A stretch of 64,000 nucleotides of DNA. Source: Klebsiella africana. GTDB taxonomy: Bacteria; Pseudomonadota; Gammaproteobacteria; Enterobacterales; Enterobacteriaceae. Below, one piece after another: positions 8,571 to 17,800 of the stretch. How positions within the stretch are numbered: position 1 is the stretch's first letter; each line of letters starts with the position of its first letter. The notes below the pieces were generated by a model. That model ran no database searches. It was not told the origin of the DNA and worked only from the letters and a program-made list of their open reading frames with translations. The stretch lies in NCBI RefSeq assembly GCF_020526085.1, contig NZ_CP084875.1, forward strand, positions 124,001 to 188,000, read 5' to 3'. The position numbers and the translations under genes were made by a program.

Positions 8571-11500
8571 TTAATTTATTACAGCTCCGGTAACAGGGTC
8601 AGTGTAGACTGTCCCTACTTCACAAATTGCAGGTCTCGGCAAGTACGAGCAGTCGACATTCTCTGCTTTAAGTGCCTGAACATTCTCCTCTCTTGCCTTC
8701 GTCATATTGACATTACCACCCATTGATTCTAAAGCTCGCTCTGAAGGTAACTGTGCATTATCATTCTTATAAGGTCCCATATTAGAGACAGAACTCTCTG
8801 TGAAGGCCGCGTACTCATCAGGGACTTCTCCAGCTACAACTGCTGATTCAATATATTCAGTCATATCGATTTTATCCCAGTTAAGTTGCTGTACCTGTGA
8901 GATAGTCAACCCTACACAACCACTTTCTACAGGATTTATTCCTAATTGCGGATACGCCTGCTGCATAATAACTCTAGATAATAACGAGTTATAGCAACAC
9001 ATATCTGTCGCTTTTTTTATGCATTTCTTTGTGAAACCGACGTTGAGATATTTAACACAACGATCTGTATCAATGACAAAACATGCCCCTTGGTTTTTGT
9101 GAATTGATGCTTCCATTTCTTTTTGGTCGCATGCCAATAGCATTTCTAATAACATTTTAGTTATTTGATATGCTGTATAAATCCACCCTATTACGTTTAA
9201 TGCAAGCATGAAATTTGTTACTGCCGATGAGAATACAGCCTGCCCTCCTGTTTCTGCTGCATTTTTAAAAACAAAGTCTCTGATCGAATCCGGCAACATG
9301 TCGTAAGCTTTATTCATCAACTGCTGTTTTATTGCAGCGAGACCGCCGGCCTGTAATCCGTCTTTGGTGAGCTCAGTTGTAACAGCGGAACCTCCACCTT
9401 CAACTGTTGATGAGCCAATAAGTCTCGATACGTTTCCTGCTATCGATTCATATGCAGAAGTTAGTGGTTCTGTCACACGTTGCCACATTTGTCCTACACT
9501 AGAAGATACACCGGAGGTCCATTGTCCGACGGCGTTCGTCATCGATGCCCACGTACCTGACTCACCACCAGTCCAGGTTGTCAGCTTTGCTGATATTTTT
9601 TCCCAGTTTGTGTTTCTGATCATTGTCCCGGCTAAGATAATTGCCTCTAGTTTTCCGGCTGCACCTTTAGGAGCTTCGCAGCAATCTGTTTTTGCCAACC
9701 CGTTTACAAAGCCTACAGAACGGCCACACCATTGCTTCTCTCCGGAGAAGACAATGCAACTATTGGGGTCGTTAGGGTCACTACACATAGCATCGCCCTG
9801 CATGTTCTGAACCATGCTGCTATAGGCTGCGACCTTACCGAAATCATTGTTTTGTTCATTCGCACCGGTATTACAAGTACCTCCTGAACATGGGATCATG
9901 CCCACGCAGGTGTTTGCTTCGTTTGTTACTGTCACAGTCCTTGTTATTCCTTCATCACAGGTCCACTTTTGTTCGTACATGTAACATTGATTAGTAGCAG
10001 AATCGAACCATCCCTCAGCGCATGTTTGGCTGGACATGGTGCATGCAGAGTTTGTCGAGTATTTTGAACATGCATCAGGCATATTCTTTATCTGGTCATA
10101 GTTGTAACAAGCTTCATTCCCATTTTCATCTTTAAGGATATTTCCTGATGCATCATACTGACATAATTTTTCTTTCCCTAAAGGATCACAAAAATATCCT
10201 TCAAGATTAGTTTTCCAGGTTAAGTTACCTTTATCACCATCATATAAAGGTGAAGCATATTGCAATATAGACTGTGGCAAACGTTTTGTGCCAACATCTA
10301 AATCTGAAAACCGGTCGAACCTGCAAAATGAACCAGCTTGCTTTACAACGTCATAACAACCTGGAGGATCCTGTATATGTTTGTCTTCAAGCTTAATATT
10401 GTCAAAAATAAGCTCTACTTCAAAGTATCCTTCACCCCCACCTCCGACCCATACCGTAGAAGACATCTCAACTTCATGATCTGCTTCTTTATAAACGGAG
10501 TTTGCAACCTGGCTTGTTATATCAATAGGTTCCTTTAATTTATTCGATTTATTTCTCTCCATGCCATTACGTGGTGGGCCATAACCAGGTTCGCGATATT
10601 CACCATCGATATGAGCAAAAATCTGCTTGCCATCAAGATTAACTTGCATGTGGTCATCCCACTCAGCATTTACTATGCTTGCTGATTTTAAGATAGCGTC
10701 CTGGTGGAAATGAAGCGTCATGCTATTGTCATAAACACCACCAGACCAGTAGTCATTACCACGCTTTCCGAACCAGATACGTATACAATTATCGCCACAT
10801 ACGCTTAGGTCACCATTACCACCAGAGATGTAAACTGGTACACTGAAGTCACGTGTAATAGTGCAACTACCATAATTATCTTTTTTAGGTGCATTACAGT
10901 AATATTCCTTATAATCAGGAATATGTTTTTCTTTTGTTGTAGTTGTGGTCTGTGTTGAACAGTTTTGCAGCCATTGCCCCGTACCAGCCGCTGCGTTTGC
11001 TATTTCATTTCTGCCACTTGTAAACATTGGGTCATTTGGCGAAATATTAGGGGCTGGATTGGATTTTGTTGCAGCCACCAGCGAACGATATGCTTGCCCA
11101 TCATAACTATTAGCAGTGAATAATTGACTCTTACGAGTTTTTATATCGTTAATGAATCCTTTCTCGTCACCATAACTATCACCAGCATTAAACTGAACAT
11201 CAGCATTATTTTGCTCTGAACTATACATTTCAGCTGTATTAGTACTAGTGATCGCGCCTCCAGGATTGGGGTTGTTACTTATAGATATACTTCCATCTTG
11301 GTTACGTGAAAGTAACTTTCCACCGTTTTCTGAACCTTTTATGTTTATATTATTACCGTTCATGTTGGGTAGCATTACCGTACCAGCGATGTCCGAACCA
11401 TCAGTTTTGGCATAATTCAAAACATCATCATTTGTGAATGTTTTTCCACCATATTTCTTCAGGTCCATTGACGAACTGTTAGTACTATCAAAACCATTTA

Positions 11501-11753
11501 TTTTGTCGGTATAAGAAGGATTTTCACTATTCTTATATTTTTCTAAAATGTCCTCTGTAGTTACTGTTGAAGTTCTGTTCGCTGCAGGATTAGAAAGATC
11601 AAAATTGTTTTCCAGTTGTTCATAAATTTCGTTTGCCGCATAGACTTTCGGTGCCATCACTATATTGATAAGCGTGACATAATACGCCCAACTGAGCGTA
11701 TTAGTTACGATTGACACAGCTACGGCTAAGGAAACTGCCCTTTTAAATTGCAT
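8571..11753 (-). CDS. traN: TraN-like mating-pair stabilisation protein
   Basis: A 1060-aa exported, cysteine-rich protein. It starts with a signal-like segment (MQFKRAVSLAVAVSIVTNTLSWAYYV). The C-terminal third carries many Cys pairs (SNSCIVFSGEKQWCGR, TDCCEAPKG, DRCVKYLNVGFTKKC, DMCCYNS, SGCVGLT), the signature of F-type TraN outer-membrane adhesins that contact the recipient. F TraN is ~600 aa; this larger size fits the IncHI version (TrhN). It lies 9 nt after traU in the same operon. One exact dispersed palindrome (11309) is inside, read as GKLLS. Identity is strong from cysteine pattern, size and neighbours. Confidence 0.88.
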   Translation of the reverse strand: MQFKRAVSLAVAVSIVTNTLSWAYYVTLINIVMAPKVYAANEIYEQLENNFDLSNPAANRTSTVTTEDILEKYKNSENPSYTDKINGFDSTNSSSMDLKKYGGKTFTNDDVLNYAKTDGSDIAGTVMLPNMNGNNINIKGSENGGKLLSRNQDGSISISNNPNPGGAITSTNTAEMYSSEQNNADVQFNAGDSYGDEKGFINDIKTRKSQLFTANSYDGQAYRSLVAATKSNPAPNISPNDPMFTSGRNEIANAAAGTGQWLQNCSTQTTTTTKEKHIPDYKEYYCNAPKKDNYGSCTITRDFSVPVYISGGNGDLSVCGDNCIRIWFGKRGNDYWSGGVYDNSMTLHFHQDAILKSASIVNAEWDDHMQVNLDGKQIFAHIDGEYREPGYGPPRNGMERNKSNKLKEPIDITSQVANSVYKEADHEVEMSSTVWVGGGGEGYFEVELIFDNIKLEDKHIQDPPGCYDVVKQAGSFCRFDRFSDLDVGTKRLPQSILQYASPLYDGDKGNLTWKTNLEGYFCDPLGKEKLCQYDASGNILKDENGNEACYNYDQIKNMPDACSKYSTNSACTMSSQTCAEGWFDSATNQCYMYEQKWTCDEGITRTVTVTNEANTCVGMIPCSGGTCNTGANEQNNDFGKVAAYSSMVQNMQGDAMCSDPNDPNSCIVFSGEKQWCGRSVGFVNGLAKTDCCEAPKGAAGKLEAIILAGTMIRNTNWEKISAKLTTWTGGESGTWASMTNAVGQWTSGVSSSVGQMWQRVTEPLTSAYESIAGNVSRLIGSSTVEGGGSAVTTELTKDGLQAGGLAAIKQQLMNKAYDMLPDSIRDFVFKNAAETGGQAVFSSAVTNFMLALNVIGWIYTAYQITKMLLEMLLACDQKEMEASIHKNQGACFVIDTDRCVKYLNVGFTKKCIKKATDMCCYNSLLSRVIMQQAYPQLGINPVESGCVGLTISQVQQLNWDKIDMTEYIESAVVAGEVPDEYAAFTESSVSNMGPYKNDNAQLPSERALESMGGNVNMTKAREENVQALKAENVDCSYLPRPAICEVGTVYTDPVTGAVIN

Positions 11754-11762
11754 CTCGACTCC

Positions 11763-12800
11763 TTAACCCAGCCACCTTACGCAGCAATCGTTATAACGCC
11801 AAAGCATGTATACATAGTTATTTACACCTATACGTTTTCGTCCGCCCTTCCGTGTCGACCAGTCATGAACAGAATCACCAAGCCTATGACAACATTCCGG
11901 TCCTTCCGCTTCCGGTACGGGATACAGCATCGAAAGCCTGTACTGTGATCTAGGCATGAAATAACTGAATCTGCGTTCGCACATAGCATCCTGGCCCATG
12001 GTTTTCATCAACATTCCTTGCCTGTGCAACTTGGTAATCATTCGTTGAGTTAATAATGATGAAACCCTGACTGAATCGTCGTTTGCAAAAACATGGCCGG
12101 TTAGCGGATAGAGGTTACCATCACAACCTGCACAAAAATGGGCACTCAGATTGTCAGCCCCAGCTGTAACCTTCACACAGTCAGCCGCGCACCACATTGA
12201 AGCAATAGGATTTGCGAAAACAACTGCCTCAGGATTTAATACGAGCGTAAGCAGGTCATTTTCCCAGAGCGGGTCTACTTCACTAATGTAGGTAAGAGAT
12301 GGGTCAATATAAGGCTCAGCGGTACAATCCCCCATAATGAGGAGCTTAAGCATCACCAGGATCGGAAACTCCCATAAGTGAACATCATAAAACCCTGCCT
12401 CATTACCCCCTTTGGGCCTGTTAGTTGCTCCTTTCCCCATATCGAAGCTGGAAGACTGAAGACTCACCCCTTCAAGGAATGGCGAACACCATGGGGACTG
12501 TACAACCTCTACTATTTTTACTGGTTGGAAAAACGACAGTTGCCATCCTACCTCTGGGACCCCATTTTGATCTGTGCAATAACATACTGGCTGAGATGGT
12601 GCAGCCCCTTCTGGTGATGAGCCTACTCCCATAATGCGCATTGGAAAAATACAGCTCCAACAGATGTTTTTAATCAAACCTTTCCAAACACCAGCCGATT
12701 GACAGATTCCGCTACCCGTCTCAGCCCCAATCGCCATTCCTGGTAAAGCCAGGCTGAGCATGACAGCAGTGAATGCTGACAAAAGTAACTTTCGAATCAT
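11763..12800 (-). CDS. traU: TraU-like pilus assembly / DNA transfer protein
   Basis: A 345-aa periplasmic protein with signal peptide MIRKLLLSAFTAVMLSLALPGMAIGAETG. The mature part is typical TraU: CWSCIFPMRIMGVG, CYCTDQNGVPEVGWQLSFFQP, VEVVQSPWCSPFLEGV and CCHRLGD, with many conserved Cys and aromatic residues. F TraU is ~330 aa. The start overlaps the end of the TrbC-TraW gene by 4 nt (ATGA), so the two are translationally coupled. The dispersed palindrome at 12782 lies over the first codons, encoding RKLLLS in the signal peptide. TraU proteins act with TraW and TrbC in pilus assembly. Confidence 0.93.
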   Translation of the reverse strand: MIRKLLLSAFTAVMLSLALPGMAIGAETGSGICQSAGVWKGLIKNICWSCIFPMRIMGVGSSPEGAAPSQPVCYCTDQNGVPEVGWQLSFFQPVKIVEVVQSPWCSPFLEGVSLQSSSFDMGKGATNRPKGGNEAGFYDVHLWEFPILVMLKLLIMGDCTAEPYIDPSLTYISEVDPLWENDLLTLVLNPEAVVFANPIASMWCAADCVKVTAGADNLSAHFCAGCDGNLYPLTGHVFANDDSVRVSSLLTQRMITKLHRQGMLMKTMGQDAMCERRFSYFMPRSQYRLSMLYPVPEAEGPECCHRLGDSVHDWSTRKGGRKRIGVNNYVYMLWRYNDCCVRWLG

Positions 12801-14158
12801 TGAGCGGCCTCTTTTTCTGATTGCTGATTTATACGCGTATACTCGCGTACATCTGCCTGAGCAAACTGCTGTACTTTGAAGTAGGTTCCTTCAACCGATA
12901 TGATCGTAGGAGTGGACTTAATCAGGAACCGGCTAATTATTTCAGGATTGATTTTGTACATCTGCCCATAGAACTGGCCGCGCAACTCCTCTAAATGCTT
13001 CCAGCCATCATCACGTTTGATCCGCGTAAAAATGGGCATCACTTTTCCTTCGCCAAAACGGTGACGAAACTGTATTTTGGCCCATGTCAGCTGCTCGGAA
13101 TTCATTGGGTCAAAAACGATCATTGTCAGTTTCTGTGGAAATTGAGCAAGAGGATTTCCCTTCTGCCCTGCGGCAGCAATGAGGTTACCTTGGTTATCTC
13201 TAATATCTTGGTTTACCTGAATTGTTGGGTCGATATACCAGATTTTATTCTCGTCAGATACGGGAAGGGACGCCATCCACTGATTTTGCCAAGTTGATTT
13301 TATTGCGTTCTTTTTGGCCGCCTCCCAGTCATATTTATTACTTCTCTCCTCAAGTTCCTGTACAATACTTTTCTCTTTTATAGGGAATGTTTGGGCTGAA
13401 ACCGGGAAGGTTGTTTTTTCTGGGTTTTCCTCGATCTGTTTCATGAAATACTTAATGTTAATCGACCCACTAATCTTGTAGGTTTTATCATCTTTTCTGT
13501 ACACCATCGTTGGAACTTCTTTTACGCTATACTGGGTAAAACTTTCCGGATCGAGGGTGACTAAAGGTTCTTTTTTTATTTTTGCTTTAGATATATAATC
13601 ACGCAGCACTACCTGCATCTGAATAAGGTTTTCTACACCTTCCTTAAGCCCCCTGAACACCACGCGCGCATTGTTTTCCGATGCTGTTTTAATCAGGTCT
13701 ATCAATACATAGTCTGGCATGCTGAATGATGCAAATATTGTCAAGCCATTATCAGTCGATAGTTCTTCATTTTTGTTGTTATCTAATTTACGTTCGAAGT
13801 CCTGTGCAGTAATCCCCGACCTCCCAAACATTTTTTCAACGTTGGAAGACTGGGTTCGCATTGACTCGTTTTTTGACTTGTTAATTGTGTCTGCCTCTTC
13901 AGAGAAGGCCTCTGTAGACTGATTCTTTTTTATGTCCTGCGCAATATCACTCATCGCTTCCGCTTCACGCAGCTTACCTGTGTGTTCTATCACCGCACGC
14001 ACACTGTCGGAGACAGAGCTGGGATTGTACCGGGGTGTGCCGACAATCGACTCTATGCTTTGAGTCTTTGCATGATCAATAGAGTCATCGGCATATGACA
14101 GAGAAGTAGCTAACAGGCAGCTAAAAAGTAACTTTTTAATACATTCAGAAGATGGCAT
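12797..14158 (-). CDS. TrbC-TraW fusion pilus assembly protein (TrhW-like)
   Basis: A 453-aa periplasmic protein from MPSSECIKKLLFSCLLATSLSYA (signal peptide); an upstream ATG at 14233 lacks a ribosome-binding site and would put the signal peptide internally. The middle part has the F-type TrbC pattern (TIFASFSMPDYVLIDLIKTA), and the C-terminal half has TraW signatures (IWYIDPTIQVNQDI, GNLIAAAGQKGNPL, LTMIVFDP). In F these are separate genes; here they are joined. The gene overlaps the upstream peptidase gene by 14 nt and traU by 4 nt. The dispersed palindrome at 14125 is in the signal peptide (KKLLF). Confidence 0.88.
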   Translation of the reverse strand: MPSSECIKKLLFSCLLATSLSYADDSIDHAKTQSIESIVGTPRYNPSSVSDSVRAVIEHTGKLREAEAMSDIAQDIKKNQSTEAFSEEADTINKSKNESMRTQSSNVEKMFGRSGITAQDFERKLDNNKNEELSTDNGLTIFASFSMPDYVLIDLIKTASENNARVVFRGLKEGVENLIQMQVVLRDYISKAKIKKEPLVTLDPESFTQYSVKEVPTMVYRKDDKTYKISGSINIKYFMKQIEENPEKTTFPVSAQTFPIKEKSIVQELEERSNKYDWEAAKKNAIKSTWQNQWMASLPVSDENKIWYIDPTIQVNQDIRDNQGNLIAAAGQKGNPLAQFPQKLTMIVFDPMNSEQLTWAKIQFRHRFGEGKVMPIFTRIKRDDGWKHLEELRGQFYGQMYKINPEIISRFLIKSTPTIISVEGTYFKVQQFAQADVREYTRINQQSEKEAAQ

Positions 14159-14669
14159 ATGCTTTTCCTGTGATTGTCGTTTCTGGTATTGTTCCCCAAA
14201 AACGGGAATCCCATGAGTAATCGGTCTGGCCAACTACGAAAATGTGTCCAGCTGGAACCGTGATTTCACGGTTCAGAATTTGCGGTTCAATATGGTATTT
14301 TTTAGCAATACGCCTTCCGTCAACCCGGAAAATACGGTCGCCATTTTTAACGTATGTTTCTGTAATCTGGATTTTGTCCCCACCCTTACCAGCAACGATT
14401 TTTATAACCTTCTCACCAGGTTTAATGAATCGAACATCTCTGTCCATGGTGAAGTTAATCATATCCCCAATTTCATAGTCCTTATCATATTTATCCACCA
14501 TGTAATAATCAGCTGGAATACAGCCGTGCAGGAGTCCATGCCCCAGAGTGAAGCGGGAAAAGAACAGATGCATTAATACCGAGATGATCACCAGGTGCAG
14601 AATCAGTGATTTATCAACTCGTAAAACACCTCTTCTGTGCGGAGAAAGATATCTAAGGGACATCAACAT
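14145..14669 (-). CDS. TraF/S26-type signal peptidase of the transfer system (TrhP-like)
   Basis: A 174-aa inner-membrane protein with one N-terminal membrane segment (LILHLVIISVLMHLFF). The C-terminal box VGQTDYSWDSRFWG matches the S26 DSRxxG box, and KVIKIVAGKGGDKI matches the catalytic-Lys region. Where the family has Ser-Met/x-Pro, this protein has GCIPADYY, so Cys replaces the serine. Relatives (RP4 TraF, R27 TrhP) mature the pilin or process transfer proteins. An internal Met (14663) is an alternative start. It overlaps the TrbC-TraW gene, consistent with one operon. The family is clear; activity with Cys is uncertain. Confidence 0.83.
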   Translation of the reverse strand: MLMSLRYLSPHRRGVLRVDKSLILHLVIISVLMHLFFSRFTLGHGLLHGCIPADYYMVDKYDKDYEIGDMINFTMDRDVRFIKPGEKVIKIVAGKGGDKIQITETYVKNGDRIFRVDGRRIAKKYHIEPQILNREITVPAGHIFVVGQTDYSWDSRFWGTIPETTITGKAYAIF

Positions 14670-14767
14670 GAGATGGGTCCTGAATGATTATTTCAGGATA
14701 TTATGCCCGAAAGGAAGAGACCATTTGCTGAATAACAAGATGATTTTAATCATTTACCAAAAAAAAT

Positions 14768-14786
14768 AGCCCCTGACTCAGGGGCT
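14768..14786 (-). terminator. rho-independent terminator of the Ig-like gene
   Basis: AGCCCCTGA / TCAGGGGCT perfect 9-bp stem with a 1-nt centre, followed on the minus strand by ATTTTTTTT. It lies 21 nt after the stop of the 1414-aa gene. Confidence 0.88.
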
Positions 14787-14806
14787 ACTCAAGAGAATGA
14801 CTTATG

Positions 14807-17800
14807 TCAGTTATTCAATGTAATGAAACTTGTCGCTGAATCACCGCTGTCATCGTAAGCCGTTATAGACACCACCAGCTTACCCTTATTTTGAGCTTTG
14901 GACAGTGTTGCAGTACTTCCGAACACACCACGAACCTGATCATTCACCTTCCAAACATAACTGGAAATCTTGCCGTCAGGATCACTGCATTTTGCAGTAA
15001 ATGCCCAGCTCAGTTGCGTTTCAGTGTATGTCAGGTTACATGTAGGAGGCGTGTTCGGTATCACGTCAAAATCAACCACAACAACCCCTCTCTGACCCTG
15101 CGTACTGACAACGTCCATTTCCAGTTTATAACTACCTTCCATGATGTTCTCAAACGTCTGTGACCAGTAATTTTTGCCACCATCGACAGGCTTACCATTC
15201 AGCTTAAACGTTACATTGTCAATTGAGTCTGCCGAGTGGGCAAGCTTAACACTGGACCTCAAGGACAGGTCCAGCGGGGCCCTCATGAACTTGTTAGAGT
15301 ATTTGGGAGTAACGCTAATTTCCATCGGACTCTGTTCGTTCACGATAAAAGTGTAATCAACCCGGGCTTCATTGTTCCTGTTATCCTTCAGGACATACGT
15401 CAACGTATGTGTACCCGATTTTGTTACCTGGAACACTTTCGTCCCGTTATTGTCGCTGGACAGCGTCATCACATTTTTGTCGTATTGCCAGTCCTGGGTG
15501 AACACAACTCCAGGATAAGAAACATCCACACCAGAGACTGATACGGTGAGTTCCGAAGGTATCATGGTGTATTTCAGTTTTGTATTCAGGCGTGGCTCCG
15601 GGAATTTGTATACCCAGGATTTTACGCTGATTTTCCGTTTTGCTATGGTTCTGTCTTTTGCCTCCGGCATGTAGGCCTGATACGTAAACGTTGCATACCC
15701 ACGTTCATCTAACATGTCTTCGGTCAGGACGGTATCAAGCAGCCCCCCCCCTTGTTTTACGCTTCCATCAGGGAGCACCCACTCCTGGACAACTTTAGCA
15801 TCAGATGAGTACTCGATATTAGGGTTCGTGTAGGTACCCTGCAAAGTAACTTTTTTACCTACCTCTACCTGCGAGTTCCCCTCAACCTTAACCGACAATT
15901 TCTTATGCTTAATGACAGTGACACGAGCACGAGTTTCTTTCCATGCCGATTTCCCGGCCATCTCGTCGGTTTCGGTGTACCGTACTTTTGCAAAGATATA
16001 CTTTGGCACCTCCGAGGACGTAATCATGTATTTAACCCCCCCCTCAGTCCATTCCTCTCCATCCTCTGACCACTGGACTTCAACTGCACTACCTTGTACA
16101 TCTTCATTGTTATCAGTCAGTGTCACCGGGATGCTGTGCCCCTCAAGAACCTTTCCAACCGAGATAACAGGTTTAGGTTCCCGGTAAGCAACCACCGTGA
16201 GATTATCGGTATATGAGACCTTACCTGTGTATTTGTTGGTCAGTTTGGCGCGGTATAGCCACTTACCTACTTCTTTTTGTTTGATGCTTACGCTTCGAAG
16301 TCCGGTCATATCTTCAAGCGTATTCCAGGTTGATCCATTGTTACTGGACATCTGCCATTCAGTCGGACTCAGGGAATCATAATCATCGGTACTTTTCGTT
16401 CTGAATGAGACCATTGCTGACAGAGGAACTCGGCCTACAATAAGCGATTTAGACAGCCCACCTTCGAGGTTGGCCCCTTTATACACCCTGATACTTGTTG
16501 TTGATGTCTCACGTTTGAGTACAAAATCTTTAAACGGACTGCGTACCGTAGCCACCGCGATGATGCGGTGACTACCCAGAGTCAGATCGTCCATGTTGAG
16601 CTCACCGGTCGCAATCCCCTCAGAGTTAACGGGCAGATCACCGGTCAGAGGAGTTCGCTCAGTTACCGAAACATCTTTACCGGTTTCTTCATCCGTAACC
16701 CATTTAGAGGTAACTTTGTAAACCACCACATCCCACTGCCCCATTGTGGAGGCATCGTACAATGTACAGTTACAGCTGTTATTCCATTGGCCGATGTTTA
16801 CCGATACCGGTACTTTCAAACTCGTTGCTGATTTACGCTCTGCAACTTTCATATAGGCACGAATACTGAAGTTTGGAACAGTATAAACTTTGAGCACACT
16901 GGATGACTTTATACTGGCTTCATTTTCGTAGGAAGCTTCGATGTTTACATTCGTTTGCGTCCACAATGGCGCTGCAGGTACTTTTATACGCTCAGAATAA
17001 GTTACCGGCGTATCACCACCTGATTTATTCTTGTAGGTTTTAGTTTCAGCGTCCTGGCCTTCAACCTTAGTTGTAAGGACAACGTTAGCCGGTACTGATT
17101 TTGCAAGCACCTTAGCTGCGTCCCCACCAGTGATATAAACCAGTGCTGTATCCTTACCAAGAGTCTCTACCGTTTTACTCATCTTGTATGAAATTTCAGG
17201 TGCAAACGGTTCAACGGCTTTAACGGTTTTACGGTTATGAGTGGCAATGGCTTTAGAGCCTTTTGTATTAATCACATAGACGTTGTAGTCAAGGACGTTA
17301 TCGCCAACTTTAGAGAAGTAACCCGTCAGGCCAGGAACTTTAGACTTCGAGTAAAATTCGAGACCAGATGGAACGTTGTTCCACTGAACATAACAGGCCG
17401 TTCCATAAACCGCAGTTCCGAACTGGCTAAGAAACGCCTGAGCGTCTTCTTCAGTAGAGAAAATCTTACAGGTATTCCCTGATTGCTGAGTAACCAGCGA
17501 AGTGTAAGGACGGACGTAACCGTAAATCGTAGACGCTGATTCGATGGACTTCAGAGTGAAAGTCATCGGCATATAGGTAAAATCGATTGAATAGGTTTTG
17601 GATATACCGTTAACATTCTCAGCAACAACCGTCAATGTATGGACTTTGTTTGTTTCGAGTGACGGCATCGGCTTTAACCGGTAGATCCCTTTGACGTTTG
17701 TGGGAGTGTATGAAGCCATGACGTTATCAATGACAACGCTCTTGATGTCGGCAACACCCTCTTCGCCCTGGAATGCAGCAATAACGATCTCATTCAGGAA

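Noticed and set aside
9364-9810. 148-codon plus-strand frame inside traN
   Set aside because: Antisense to a clear traN gene; no signals of its own.
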